A stretch of DNA of 64,000 nucleotides from assembly GCF_036178845.1 (NCBI RefSeq), contig NZ_CP108070.1, positions 9,486,001 to 9,550,000 on the forward strand, written 5' to 3'. Shown in pieces: positions 43,119-51,237 of the stretch (position 1 is the stretch's first letter; each line of letters begins with the position of its first letter). The notes below the pieces were generated by a model, which was not told where the DNA came from, ran no database searches, and was given only the letters and a program-made list of their open reading frames with translations. Position numbers and translations under genes: made by a program. The DNA comes from Streptomyces sp. NBC_00271. GTDB lineage: Bacteria; Actinomycetota; Actinomycetes; Streptomycetales; Streptomycetaceae.

Positions 43119-43808
43119 TCAGCGCACCTTGCCGTGGAAGGCCGGGTGGGCGTCGAGCCGACGTACGTAGTCGCGGAGCCCACCGTACGGGGAGAGGGAC
43201 TCCGTCGGGCCGAGTTGGGTCAGGGCCACCCAGAGGTCGACGTCCGCGGCCGTCAGCTCGTCGCCCAACGCGTAGACGCGCGAGGTGAGTTGCCGGTCCA
43301 GCGACTGGAGTGCCGCCGTGCGCGCAAGCGGCGGCGCGGCGGGGGTGACGTCCCGGTCGAGGAGTTCGCGCAAGGCGTCGATGTCCGCGATGAGGGCCGG
43401 TGGGTTCAGCCGGGGGAGGCGGGCGTCGCTCTGGCAGACCGGCAGCCCGGCGAGGTCACGCAGGATGTCCGGCGTGTGGTTGCTCACGATCCGCCCGCTC
43501 CAACGGTCGCACAGCGCGGGCGCGGTGAGCGGGCCGTCGTAGTGGTGCCAGGTGGCCTCGTACGCGCCGCGCAGTGCGGCGAACGCATCGGGTGTCTCGG
43601 CGGGAAGCGTCAGCAGCGTGGTGGCGACCGAGTCGTGGAGACCGAGCAGCTCCAGGGTGACCGAGATGCGCAGCGAGCGCGGACAGCCCTCGACGAGGTA
43701 CAGCTGATAGCGGTGCGGCGCCGGGTAGAAACCGCCGGCCAGGCCGACGCCGATGCGGCTGCGGATGCGGTGGGGGCGAGGGGCGGCGAGCGAGACTGTC
43801 TTGGGCAT
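43119..43808 (-). CDS. Glutathionyl-hydroquinone reductase-like (ECM4/YqjG) protein
   Basis: 229 residues from ATG 43808. N-terminal thioredoxin-like domain with HRYQLYLVEGCPRSLRISVT, where Cys is followed by PRS instead of the usual PWA; RIVSNHTPDILRDL is the conserved helix; C-terminal helical GST domain with VYALGDELTAADVDLWVALT. The family reduces S-glutathionylated or S-mycothiolated quinones. Actinobacteria lack glutathione, so mycothiol is the likely thiol. The length is shorter than the usual 320-330 residues, with part of the N-terminal region missing. Confidence 0.85.
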   Translation of the reverse strand: MPKTVSLAAPRPHRIRSRIGVGLAGGFYPAPHRYQLYLVEGCPRSLRISVTLELLGLHDSVATTLLTLPAETPDAFAALRGAYEATWHHYDGPLTAPALCDRWSGRIVSNHTPDILRDLAGLPVCQSDARLPRLNPPALIADIDALRELLDRDVTPAAPPLARTAALQSLDRQLTSRVYALGDELTAADVDLWVALTQLGPTESLSPYGGLRDYVRRLDAHPAFHGKVR

Positions 43809-44304
43809 GACTCTCCAGGCAACGTCGAAGCCCCCGCGGCCCGTTGGGCGGCGGTGGCGGAACGGAGTGACTGCGCTGACGTACGGGCCGGTCCGGATCG
43901 TGGGACGTGCCTGACCGGACGGACCGCGTGGACCAGTACGCGCTGGACGGACCGCCTGGACTAGTACGCGCTGGAGACCCGCTGCAGATCGATGTGCAGG
44001 CGCCTGGTCAGACCGTTCGCGCTCCTCCTGGCCATTCCCATCGCTCCCGTGTCCGGGGCTCGCGAGAGGCGAGACCACGCTTGCCCCGCCGCACCGGCGG
44101 GACCCGGTCGTCACCCGGGGCACCCCGTCGCGGTGGAAGGGTTGCCTGTCAGCGGGCCGGGGCCGATAACCGCGTCGAACGGGAGAAACCCGCACGACGG
44201 GCGCTGACAATCGTGACCGTCCCCGTCAGTCTCGGTGCGGTCCGCGGAGCAGTCAAGAAGGCATATGCGCGGTCTCACCACGTGGTCATTCCGGCCGGGG
44301 CGCG
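43809..44304. other. Gene-free interval with a duplicated segment
   Basis: No gene is supported. At 43927-43974 the phrase GGACnAGTACGCGCTGGA occurs twice (43929-43946 and 43958-43975), separated by GGACCGCCT-type filler. The remainder is mixed-sequence DNA leading into the promoter at 44305. Confidence 0.5.
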
Positions 44305-44334
44305 TTGACATTCGTTTGGGGCCATGCCTAACTT
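44305..44334 (+). promoter_or_regulatory. Promoter of sulfur-scavenging locus
   Basis: TTGACA (44305-44310), an 18-base spacer and TAACTT (44329-44334): a near-consensus sigma-70-like promoter, rare in this GC-rich DNA. It leads into a 350-base untranslated leader containing a Cys-rich short ORF, then the ABC permease at 44688. Confidence 0.7.
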
Positions 44335-44405
44335 ACGCCGCATCGGACCGGATCGATTCCGGTGCGTTCGAGGCCCAGCGGGGCGGAATGGTGACGGTGA
44401 ACGCG

Positions 44406-44507
44406 ATGTACGCAGCTGACGGGACGACCGCTTCGCGGCGCCACGGCTGCCCCGCCGCCGCACTGTGTTGTAGCTCCCGCGGCGCCCGCTGTCTCTGTCA
44501 GGGCTGA
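44406..44507 (+). CDS. Cys-rich leader peptide ORF (33 codons)
   Basis: Starts at ATG 44406 (an in-frame ATG at 44388 is the alternative) and ends at TGA 44505-44507. The second half reads SRRHGCPAAALCCSSRGARC then LCQG: five cysteines within about 18 codons, four of them written TGT, the rare codon in this genome. The ORF lies between a good promoter and the first gene of an operon for acquiring sulfur compounds. This is the layout of a cysteine-sensing attenuator, where ribosomes pause on Cys codons when charged tRNA-Cys is short. No homology is claimed; it rests on composition and position. Confidence 0.55.
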   Translation: MYAADGTTASRRHGCPAAALCCSSRGARCLCQG

Positions 44508-44634
44508 CCGCTTACGCCTTCCGCGGCGTTGAACGTCCGCACGGCTCGACCCCTTTCGCCCGCCGCCCTGTCGGCGTGCCGTCGGTGAGCCTCTCCTCCC
44601 TCCGTACCCCCTGACATCCGTCTGTCCCCGCGCG

Positions 44635-44662
44635 CACCGCCGTCGTACGGGCCGGCGGCGGT
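44635..44662 (+). promoter_or_regulatory. Leader hairpin before ABC permease
   Basis: CACCGCCG (about 44635-44642) pairs with CGGCGGTG (about 44655-44662), 15 bases before the Shine-Dalgarno GGAG (44677-44680) of the permease gene. It could be an attenuator stem or a structure masking the ribosome binding site. There is no T-run. Confidence 0.4.
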
Positions 44663-44687
44663 GTGTCCGCATTCGTTGGAGCCCTCC

Positions 44688-45653
44688 ATGAGTGAATCCC
44701 TGGGCTCCGCCGTGCCGTTGAGCACGACGGAGCCCCGCCCGGCCGCGGCACAGCGCGTGCTGCCCCTGCGCCACCCCGGCCGCTGGATCGCCTCGGCGAT
44801 CGTGCTCGTCGTGGTCGCCCAGATCGTCCACGGGCTGGCGACCAACCCCTTCTTCCAGTGGGACCGGTTCCAGTACTGGTTCCTGCGTCCCACGATCCTC
44901 GACGGCCTGCTCATCACCCTCGAAGTGACGCTCTACAGCGCCGTGTTGGGCCTGCTCGGCGGCATCCTGCTCGCCCTGGCCCGACTCTCCGAGAGCCCCG
45001 TGCTGCGCGCGGTGAGCTGGGTCTACATCTGGCTGTTCCGCTCGGTGCCGCTCATCGTCGTCCTGCTGTTCCTCTACAACTTCAGCGCGCTCTACAAGAC
45101 GCTGAGCCTCGGCGTCCCCTTCGGCCCCGCCTTCTTCACCTTCGACGAGTCCCGGCTCGCCACGGACATGGTCGTCGCGGTCGTCGGACTGAGCCTCAAC
45201 GAGGCGGCGTACGCGGCGGAAGTGGTCCGCGGCGGCATCCTCTCCGTCGACCAGGGCCAGCACGAGGCGGCCTCCGCACTCGGTCTGCCCAAGAGCTACC
45301 AGTTCACGAGGATCGTGTTCCCGCAGGCGCTGCGCTCCATCACCCCGAACTACGTCAACCAGCTGATCGGCCTGATCAAGGGCACCTCGCTGGTCTTCTA
45401 CGTCTCGCTGCTCGACCTCTTCGGCTCGGTGCAGAGCATGGGCTCCACCTACCCCGGCGACATCGTGCCGCTCCTGCTGGTCGCCACCGCCTGGTACCTG
45501 ATCCTCACGAGCGTCGTGTCCGTCATCCAGTTCTACGTCGAGCGGTACTTCTCGCGGGGCGCGCTGCGCTCCCTCCCGCCGACCCCGTTGCAGAAGGTCC
45601 GCACCGGTCTGCGTGACCTGCGGGCCCGGGTCCGCAAGGAGGCGGCGATATGA
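44688..45653 (+). CDS. Amino-acid-type ABC transporter permease
   Basis: 321 residues, five to six spans. RPTILDGLLITLEVTLYSAV at the start of the transport domain, LFRSVPLIVVLLFLYN, and the EAA loop EVVRGGILSVDQGQHEAASALGLP, which docks onto the ATPase. This is the His/Glu/Arg/opine (polar amino acid) permease family. ATG 44688 with GGAG 8 bases before. Its last codons overlap the ATPase start by four bases. It is the first structural gene of the operon, behind the Cys-rich leader. Confidence 0.94.
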   Translation: MSESLGSAVPLSTTEPRPAAAQRVLPLRHPGRWIASAIVLVVVAQIVHGLATNPFFQWDRFQYWFLRPTILDGLLITLEVTLYSAVLGLLGGILLALARLSESPVLRAVSWVYIWLFRSVPLIVVLLFLYNFSALYKTLSLGVPFGPAFFTFDESRLATDMVVAVVGLSLNEAAYAAEVVRGGILSVDQGQHEAASALGLPKSYQFTRIVFPQALRSITPNYVNQLIGLIKGTSLVFYVSLLDLFGSVQSMGSTYPGDIVPLLLVATAWYLILTSVVSVIQFYVERYFSRGALRSLPPTPLQKVRTGLRDLRARVRKEAAI

Positions 45654-46435
45654 CCGGCGAGACGCTCGAGATCCGACCGGCCGCCGTCGAGGTGCGCGAT
45701 GTGCACAAGTGGTACGGCGCCCAACGCGTGCTGAACGGAGTGGAGTTGACGGTGCGGCCCGGAGAGGTCACCGTGATCCTCGGCCCGTCCGGCTCCGGCA
45801 AGTCCACCCTCCTCAGGGTGATCAACCACCTGGAGAAGCCCGAGATCGGCCATGTCAGCCTGAACGGCGAGCTCATCGGCGTACGCCGACAGGGCGAGAG
45901 GCTCAAGGAGCTGACCGAGCGGGCGATCCTGGCCCAGCGCGGCCGGATCGGGTTCGTCTTCCAGAACTTCAACCTGTTCCCGCATCTGACGGTGCTGGAC
46001 AACGTGGCGGCCGCGCCGGTGGCGACCCGACGGCTGAAGCGGCCCGAGGCCAGGGAGCTCGCGCGCACCCTCCTCGACCGCGTGGGTCTGGCCGACAAGG
46101 CCGGCGCCTATCCACGCCAGTTGTCGGGCGGCCAGCAGCAGCGGGTCGCCATCGCCCGCGCCCTCGCGCTGCGGCCCGGAGTCATCCTCTTCGACGAGCC
46201 GACCTCCGCCCTCGACCCCGAGCTGGTCGGCGAGGTTCTCGCCGTCATCAAGGACCTGGCCACCAGCGGCACCACGCTCGTCATCGTGACCCACGAGATC
46301 GGCTTCGCCCGCGAGGTGGCCGACCGGATCGTCTTCCTCGACGAAGGCCGCGTCGTCGAACAGGGCTCGCCCACCGAGGTGTTGGACCACCCGACGCACG
46401 AACGGACCAGGGACTTCCTGAGCAAGGTCCTCTGA
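45650..46435 (+). CDS. Amino-acid-type ABC transporter ATP-binding protein
   Basis: 261 residues. Walker A LGPSGSGKST, Q-loop FVFQNFNLFP, signature LSGGQQQRVAIA, Walker B VILFDEPTSALD, switch His in VTHE. This closely fits the GlnQ/TcyN group that drives polar amino acid and cystine uptake. It starts at ATG 45650 within the permease stop (ATGA). Confidence 0.96.
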   Translation: MTGETLEIRPAAVEVRDVHKWYGAQRVLNGVELTVRPGEVTVILGPSGSGKSTLLRVINHLEKPEIGHVSLNGELIGVRRQGERLKELTERAILAQRGRIGFVFQNFNLFPHLTVLDNVAAAPVATRRLKRPEARELARTLLDRVGLADKAGAYPRQLSGGQQQRVAIARALALRPGVILFDEPTSALDPELVGEVLAVIKDLATSGTTLVIVTHEIGFAREVADRIVFLDEGRVVEQGSPTEVLDHPTHERTRDFLSKVL

Positions 46436-46531
46436 ACCTCCCGCCCCCACCGCACCTTCCCCCACCGCGCTTTCACCCATCACGCCTTCCCCACCACACG
46501 GTTCACTCACGAGCATCGGACAAGGACAGCC

Positions 46532-47560
46532 ATGCGCACCCTCACCCTCCGCAGCAGACTCCTCCGTGGCCTCACCGCCTCCACCGCCGTCGCCGCTCTC
46601 GCCGCCGGACTCGCCGCCTGCGGGGGCGAGAGCGACGCCGCCGCCACCACCTCCGACAGCGCGGCCGCCGGCACCGTCACCGTGGGCGCGCTCTCCAACG
46701 GCGCCGCACGGCAGACCGACCTCAAGGTGTCCGAGGTCAAGTCCATCAGCGCCGAACTGCCCAAGTCCGTCGCCAAGAGCGGCAAGCTGGTCATCGGCGT
46801 CGGCGCGCTGCCCGCCGGGTTCCCGCCGCTGGCGTACGTCGGCCAGGACCAGAAGACCCTCACCGGTGCCGAACCCGACCTCGGCCGACTGGTCGCGGCC
46901 GTCCTCGGACTGAAGCCGGAGGTGAAGAACTCGACCTGGGAGAACCTGTTCGTCGGCATCGACAGCGGCAAGGTCGACGTCGCCTTCACGAACGTCACCG
47001 ACACCGAGGAACGCAAGAAGAAGTACGAGTTCGCCTCCTACCGGCAGGACAACCTCGCCTTCGAGGTGCGGAAGAAGAGCACCTGGAACTTCGCCGGCGA
47101 CTACGAGAACCTCGCCGGCAAGACCGTCGCCGTGGGCGCCGGAACCAACCAGGAGAAGATCCTGCTCGAGTGGAAGGCAAAGCTCGCGAAGGAGGGCAAG
47201 AAGCTCAACGTCAAATACTTCCAGGACAACAACAGCGTCTATCTGGCGCTGTCCAGCGGGAAGATCGACGCCTACTTCGGACCCAACCCCGGTATCTCGT
47301 ACCACATCACCCAGACGGCGAAGACGCCCAACCCGACCCGTAACGCGGGCAAGTTCTCCGGCGCGGGCGCGACCCTCCAGGGCCTGATCGCGGCCACCGC
47401 GAAGAAGGACAGCGGGCTGGCCAAGCCGGTCGCCGACGCGATCAACCACCTCATCAAGGACGGTCAGTACGCCAAGTGGCTCGCCGCCTGGAACCTCTCC
47501 AACGAGGCCGTCAGCACCTCGCAGATCAACCCGCCCGGCCTCCCGCTCGACAACTCCTGA
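46532..47560 (+). CDS. ABC transporter substrate-binding lipoprotein (polar amino acid type)
   Basis: 342 residues. Signal peptide with lipobox LAAC (Cys30), then a low-complexity linker and the SBP_bac_3 fold: GKLVIGVGALPAGFPPLAY, EPDLGRLVAAVLGLKP, VDVAFTNVTDTEERKKKYEF and LAGKTVAVGAGTNQEKILLE. Members bind amino acids, cystine or sulfur-containing relatives. AAGGA precedes ATG 46532. It stands 96 bases after the ATPase gene in the same operon. The Arg/Asp ligand positions cannot be assigned reliably by eye. Confidence 0.94.
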   Translation: MRTLTLRSRLLRGLTASTAVAALAAGLAACGGESDAAATTSDSAAAGTVTVGALSNGAARQTDLKVSEVKSISAELPKSVAKSGKLVIGVGALPAGFPPLAYVGQDQKTLTGAEPDLGRLVAAVLGLKPEVKNSTWENLFVGIDSGKVDVAFTNVTDTEERKKKYEFASYRQDNLAFEVRKKSTWNFAGDYENLAGKTVAVGAGTNQEKILLEWKAKLAKEGKKLNVKYFQDNNSVYLALSSGKIDAYFGPNPGISYHITQTAKTPNPTRNAGKFSGAGATLQGLIAATAKKDSGLAKPVADAINHLIKDGQYAKWLAAWNLSNEAVSTSQINPPGLPLDNS

Positions 47561-47586
47561 CCGCTTCCCGGAGGTCCGACACCACC

Positions 47587-48324
47587 ATGTCCACCGTTGC
47601 CCGACCGACCCCGCCGCAGAGCACGGCGACACCCCACATCCTGGACAACGCCGCCTGGGCCGCGCTGACCGGCCCGCACGCCCACCTCGCCGAGCGCGTC
47701 GGCAGCGCCGCCCGCTACCCCCTGGACGTCTCCCCGTTCACCGCCCTCGCCGACCCGGCCGACCCGCGCGCCTGGGACGACCTCGCCGCGCTCGTCGGCC
47801 CCGGCACCGTGACCCCCGTGACCGGGGCGAAGTCGGCGCCCCAGGGCTGGGAAACGGTCCAGCACGGCCAGGGCGTACAACTGGTCGACACCGCGCTGCG
47901 CGCCGAGCCCGCCCCCGAAGCGGTGCGGCTCGGGCCCGACGACGTCCCCGACATCCTGGACCTGATCGCCCTGACCGAGCCGGGGCCCTTCCTGCCCCGC
48001 ACGGTCGAACTCGGCACCTACCTCGGCATCCGGCACCGCGGCCGACTGATCGCGCTGGCCGGCGAACGGTTGCGACCGCCCGGCTGGACGGAGATCAGCG
48101 CGGTCTGCACCGCCCCGGACCACCGCGGCAAGGGCCTGGCCACACGACTGGTCCGCGCGATCGCGGCCGGCATCAGGGAGCGCGGAGACACCCCCTTCCT
48201 GCATGCCTCCGCGACCAACACCGGCGCGATCCGGCTCTACGAGTCGATCGGTTTCACCCTGCGCCGCCGCTCGGACTTCCTCCTCGTCCGAACTCCGGGC
48301 GCCGAGCAGGAACAGACGGCGTAG
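47587..48324 (+). CDS. GNAT family N-acetyltransferase
   Basis: 245 residues. The GNAT/FR47 domain occupies the C-terminal half: ISAVCTAPDHRGKGLATRLV (acetyl-CoA loop, RGKG), then TPFLHASATNTGAIRLYESI and GFTLRRRSDFLLV. The N-terminal half (about 120 residues) is less conserved and may form a second GNAT-like lobe. Its position between the amino-acid importer and flavin monooxygenases suggests it acetylates the amine of an imported S-substituted cysteine before C-S cleavage, as in the Bacillus yxe/ytm operons; this is inferred from context. Confidence 0.92.
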   Translation: MSTVARPTPPQSTATPHILDNAAWAALTGPHAHLAERVGSAARYPLDVSPFTALADPADPRAWDDLAALVGPGTVTPVTGAKSAPQGWETVQHGQGVQLVDTALRAEPAPEAVRLGPDDVPDILDLIALTEPGPFLPRTVELGTYLGIRHRGRLIALAGERLRPPGWTEISAVCTAPDHRGKGLATRLVRAIAAGIRERGDTPFLHASATNTGAIRLYESIGFTLRRRSDFLLVRTPGAEQEQTA

Positions 48325-48430
48325 GCGGGCCGTTGTGTTGAAGAGGTTCACGATGTCGGCGCGGCCACAGGCCCGCCGGGACGCAAGGGCGGAGGTGAGG
48401 GACGTGCGAGTCGGGTCCGATCTCCGCGTC

Positions 48431-48520
48431 ATGGTGCTCACCCCGCGCCGCCGTGTACGTCTCTACTCCCGGCCGCACATCGATCTGCAGCGCGTGGCCG
48501 GCGCGCTCTGTCGTCCCTGA
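48431..48520 (+). CDS. Putative leader peptide of LLM monooxygenase genes (29 codons)
   Basis: ATG 48431 to TGA 48518-48520. The C-terminal half reads RLYSRPHIDLQRVAGALCRP, the recurrent pattern (Arg-rich, HxDL.RVA.A.C) of short leader peptides seen upstream of sulfur-metabolism genes in actinobacteria. A Cys codon (TGT) lies third from the end. It stands 75 bases before the first monooxygenase gene. No strong Shine-Dalgarno is visible. Confidence 0.65.
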   Translation: MVLTPRRRVRLYSRPHIDLQRVAGALCRP

Positions 48521-48539
48521 CCTGTCACCCCGCCGCCAC

Positions 48540-48557
48540 GCCCTCCGCGTAGAGGGC
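48540..48557 (+). promoter_or_regulatory. Hairpin after leader peptide
   Basis: GCCCTC (48540-48545) and GAGGGC (48552-48557) form a 6-bp stem with a 6-base loop 19 bases past the leader stop and about 40 before the monooxygenase start. It is a candidate attenuator element. Confidence 0.4.
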
Positions 48558-48595
48558 CGCGCTCTCGTACGGTCGACCAGGAAGGCACCCCCTCC

Positions 48596-49831
48596 GTGTC
48601 CGCATCATCTTCGCTGCCCGTTTCCTCCCCCTCGTCCCCCCATCTGCACCTCGCCGTCGCACTCGACGGCGCCGGCTGGCACCCGGCCGCCTGGCGCGAG
48701 CCGGTGGCCCGCCCCCGTGACCTGCTCACCGCCGGGTACTGGACGGACCTGGTCACCGAGGCCGAGCGCGGTCTCCTCGACTTCGTCACCATCGAGGACG
48801 CCCTCGGACTCCAGTCCTCGCACCTCACCGAGCCCGACAGCCGCACCGACCAGGTCCGCGGGCGCCTGGACGCCGTCCTGATCGCCGCCCGCGTCGCCCC
48901 CCTGACCAGCCACATAGGACTGGTCCCGACCGCCGTCGTCACCCACACCGAGCCCTTCCACCTCTCCAAGGCGATCGCCACCCTCGACTACGTCAGCACG
49001 GGCCGTGCGGGCGTACGGGTGCAGGTGTCGGCCCGCGCCTACGAGGCCGCGCACTTCGGCCGCCGTACGGTGCCGCCGCTGCGCATCGAGGACCTCGACA
49101 GCCCGGCCGTGCGGGAGCTGACGACCGACCTCTTCGACGAGGCCGCGGACTACGTGGAGGCGGTGCGCCGGCTCTGGGACAGCTGGGAGGACGGCGCGGA
49201 GATCCGGGACGTCGCCACCGGACGCTTCGTCGACCGCGACAAACTGCACTACATCGACTTCGAGGGCAAGCACTTCAGCGTCAAGGGCCCCTCGATCACC
49301 CCCCGCCCGCCGCAGGGCCAGCCGATCGTCAGCGCCCTCGCCCACGCGACCGTCCCCTACCGGCTGGTGGCCCGGGCCACCGACATCGGTTACGTCACCC
49401 CGCACGACGCCGGCCAGGCCCGTGCCATCGTCGAGGAGATCCGCGCCGAGCAGAGGGCGGCCGGCCGCGCCGACGAACCCCTGCATGTCTTCGGCGACCT
49501 CGTGGTGTTCCTGGACGACGACCCGGCCGCCGCAGCGGCCCGCCGCGAGCGTCTCGACGCCCTGGCCGGATACCCGTACACCGGCGATGCCCGGATCTTC
49601 ACCGGCTCGCCCGTCCAACTGGCCGATCTGCTCCAGGAGTTGGCGGAGGCAGGGCTGTCCGGCTTCCGACTGCGTCCCGCCGTCCTCGGCCACGACCTGC
49701 CCGCCGTCACCCGGGGCCTCGTGCCCGAACTCCAGCGCCGGGGCGTCTTCCGGCAGTCGTACGAGTCCGACACCCTGCGCGGGCTGCTCGGCCTCTCCCG
49801 CCCCGCCAACCGCTACGCCGCCACCGCCTGA
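48596..49831 (+). CDS. LLM class flavin-dependent oxidoreductase (NtaA/SnaA-like)
   Basis: 411 residues from GTG 48596 (GGAAGG about 10 bases before). Bacterial luciferase-like TIM barrel: LTAGYWTDLVTEAERGLLDF at the start, LTSHIGLVPTAVVTHTEPFH (active-site strand), AIATLDYVSTGRAGVRVQVS, and FEGKHFSVKGPSITPRPPQG near residue 225. Such FMNH2-dependent monooxygenases cleave C-S or C-N bonds. It is the first of four consecutive LLM genes in the sulfur locus. Confidence 0.93.
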   Translation: MSASSSLPVSSPSSPHLHLAVALDGAGWHPAAWREPVARPRDLLTAGYWTDLVTEAERGLLDFVTIEDALGLQSSHLTEPDSRTDQVRGRLDAVLIAARVAPLTSHIGLVPTAVVTHTEPFHLSKAIATLDYVSTGRAGVRVQVSARAYEAAHFGRRTVPPLRIEDLDSPAVRELTTDLFDEAADYVEAVRRLWDSWEDGAEIRDVATGRFVDRDKLHYIDFEGKHFSVKGPSITPRPPQGQPIVSALAHATVPYRLVARATDIGYVTPHDAGQARAIVEEIRAEQRAAGRADEPLHVFGDLVVFLDDDPAAAAARRERLDALAGYPYTGDARIFTGSPVQLADLLQELAEAGLSGFRLRPAVLGHDLPAVTRGLVPELQRRGVFRQSYESDTLRGLLGLSRPANRYAATA

Positions 49832-49848
49832 GCCGGAGGGACCCACTC

Positions 49849-51237
49849 ATGAGCAGCACGTCACAGGACAAGCCCCGCAAGCAGGTCCACCTCGCGGCGC
49901 ACTTCCCCGGCGTCAACAACACCACCGTGTGGAGCGACCCCGAGGCCGGCAGCCACATCGAGTTCAGCTCCTTCGCCCACTTCGCGCGCACCGCCGAGCG
50001 TGCCAAGTTCGACTTCCTGTTCCTCGCCGAAGGACTGCGACTGCGCGAACAGGGCGGCAAGGTCTACGACCTGGACGTCGTCGGCCGCCCCGACACCTTC
50101 ACCATCCTCACCGCGCTCGCCGCCGTCACCGAACACCTCGGTCTGACCGGCACCATCAACTCCACCTTCAACGAGCCCTACGAGGTGGCCCGCCAGTTCG
50201 CCAGCCTCGACCACCTCTCCGACGGCCGCGCCGCCTGGAACGTGGTCACCTCCTGGGACGCCTTCACCGGCGAGAACTTCCGCCGCGGCGGCTTCCTCCC
50301 GCAGGAGGAGCGCTACTCCCGGGCCAAGGAGTTCCTGACCACGGCGAACGAACTCTTCGACTCCTGGCACGGGGACGAGATCGTCGCCGACCAGCAGACC
50401 GGCACCTTCCTGCGCGACGCGAAGGCCGGAGCCTTTGTGTACGAGGGTCAACACTTCGACATCCAGGGGCAGTTCAACGTCCCGCGCAGCCCGCAGGGAC
50501 GCCCGGTGATCTTCCAGGCGGGAGACTCCGACGAAGGGCGCGAGTTCGCCGCCTCCAGCGCGGACGCGATCTTCAGCCGGTACGCCACCCTCAAGGAGGG
50601 CCAGGCGTTCTACACGGACGTCAAGGGACGCCTCGCCCGCTACGGCCGTCAGCGCGACCAGCTGCTGATCCTGCCCGCCGCGACCTTCGTCCTCGGCGAC
50701 ACCGACGCCGAGGCGGAGGAGCTCTCCCGCGAGGTACGCCGCCAGCAGGTCAGTGGCGCCACCGCGATCAAGCACCTGGAGTTCGTCTGGAACCGCGACC
50801 TGTCCGCGTACGACCCGGAAGGACCCCTGCCCGACATCGACCCGGACCTCGGCGAACACACCATCGCCCGGGGCCGCGCCCAGGTCCGGATGTACCGCGA
50901 CCCCCTCGCCACCGCCCGCGAATGGCGGGAACTCGCGGCCGCCAACAAGTGGTCCATCCGCGATCTGGTCATCGAGACCGGCAACCGGCAGGCCTTCGTC
51001 GGCTCCCCGGCCACCGTCGCCGAGACCATCGACTCCTTCGTGCAGGCCGACGCCAGTGACGGCTTCATCCTCGTCCCGCACATCACCCCCGGCGGCCTCG
51101 ACACCTTCGCCGACACCGTGGTCCCGCTGCTCCAGGAGCGCGGCGTGTACCGCACCGAGTACGAGGGCACGACCCTGCGCGACCACCTCGGCCTCGCCCA
51201 CCCGGACGACGTACGCGACGAGCGTGCGGCGTCATGA
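49849..51237 (+). CDS. NtaA/SnaA/DszA family FMN-dependent monooxygenase
   Basis: 462 residues, GGAGG before ATG 49849. Strong NtaA/DszA-family marks: VHLAAHFPGVNNTTVWSDPE, TAERAKFDFLFLAEGLRLRE, LGLTGTINSTFNEPYEVARQ and WNVVTSWDAFTGENFRRGGF. The family includes nitrilotriacetate, dibenzothiophene sulfone and S-(2-succino)cysteine (YxeK/YtnJ-like) monooxygenases, which need reduced FMN from a partner reductase; no separate reductase gene is in the window. It overlaps the next LLM gene by four bases. Confidence 0.95.
   Translation: MSSTSQDKPRKQVHLAAHFPGVNNTTVWSDPEAGSHIEFSSFAHFARTAERAKFDFLFLAEGLRLREQGGKVYDLDVVGRPDTFTILTALAAVTEHLGLTGTINSTFNEPYEVARQFASLDHLSDGRAAWNVVTSWDAFTGENFRRGGFLPQEERYSRAKEFLTTANELFDSWHGDEIVADQQTGTFLRDAKAGAFVYEGQHFDIQGQFNVPRSPQGRPVIFQAGDSDEGREFAASSADAIFSRYATLKEGQAFYTDVKGRLARYGRQRDQLLILPAATFVLGDTDAEAEELSREVRRQQVSGATAIKHLEFVWNRDLSAYDPEGPLPDIDPDLGEHTIARGRAQVRMYRDPLATAREWRELAAANKWSIRDLVIETGNRQAFVGSPATVAETIDSFVQADASDGFILVPHITPGGLDTFADTVVPLLQERGVYRTEYEGTTLRDHLGLAHPDDVRDERAAS

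Noticed and set aside
44235..44405. Longer form of the Cys-rich leader ORF
   Set aside because: The first part precedes or overlaps the likely promoter at 44305-44334, so it could not be translated from that transcript.
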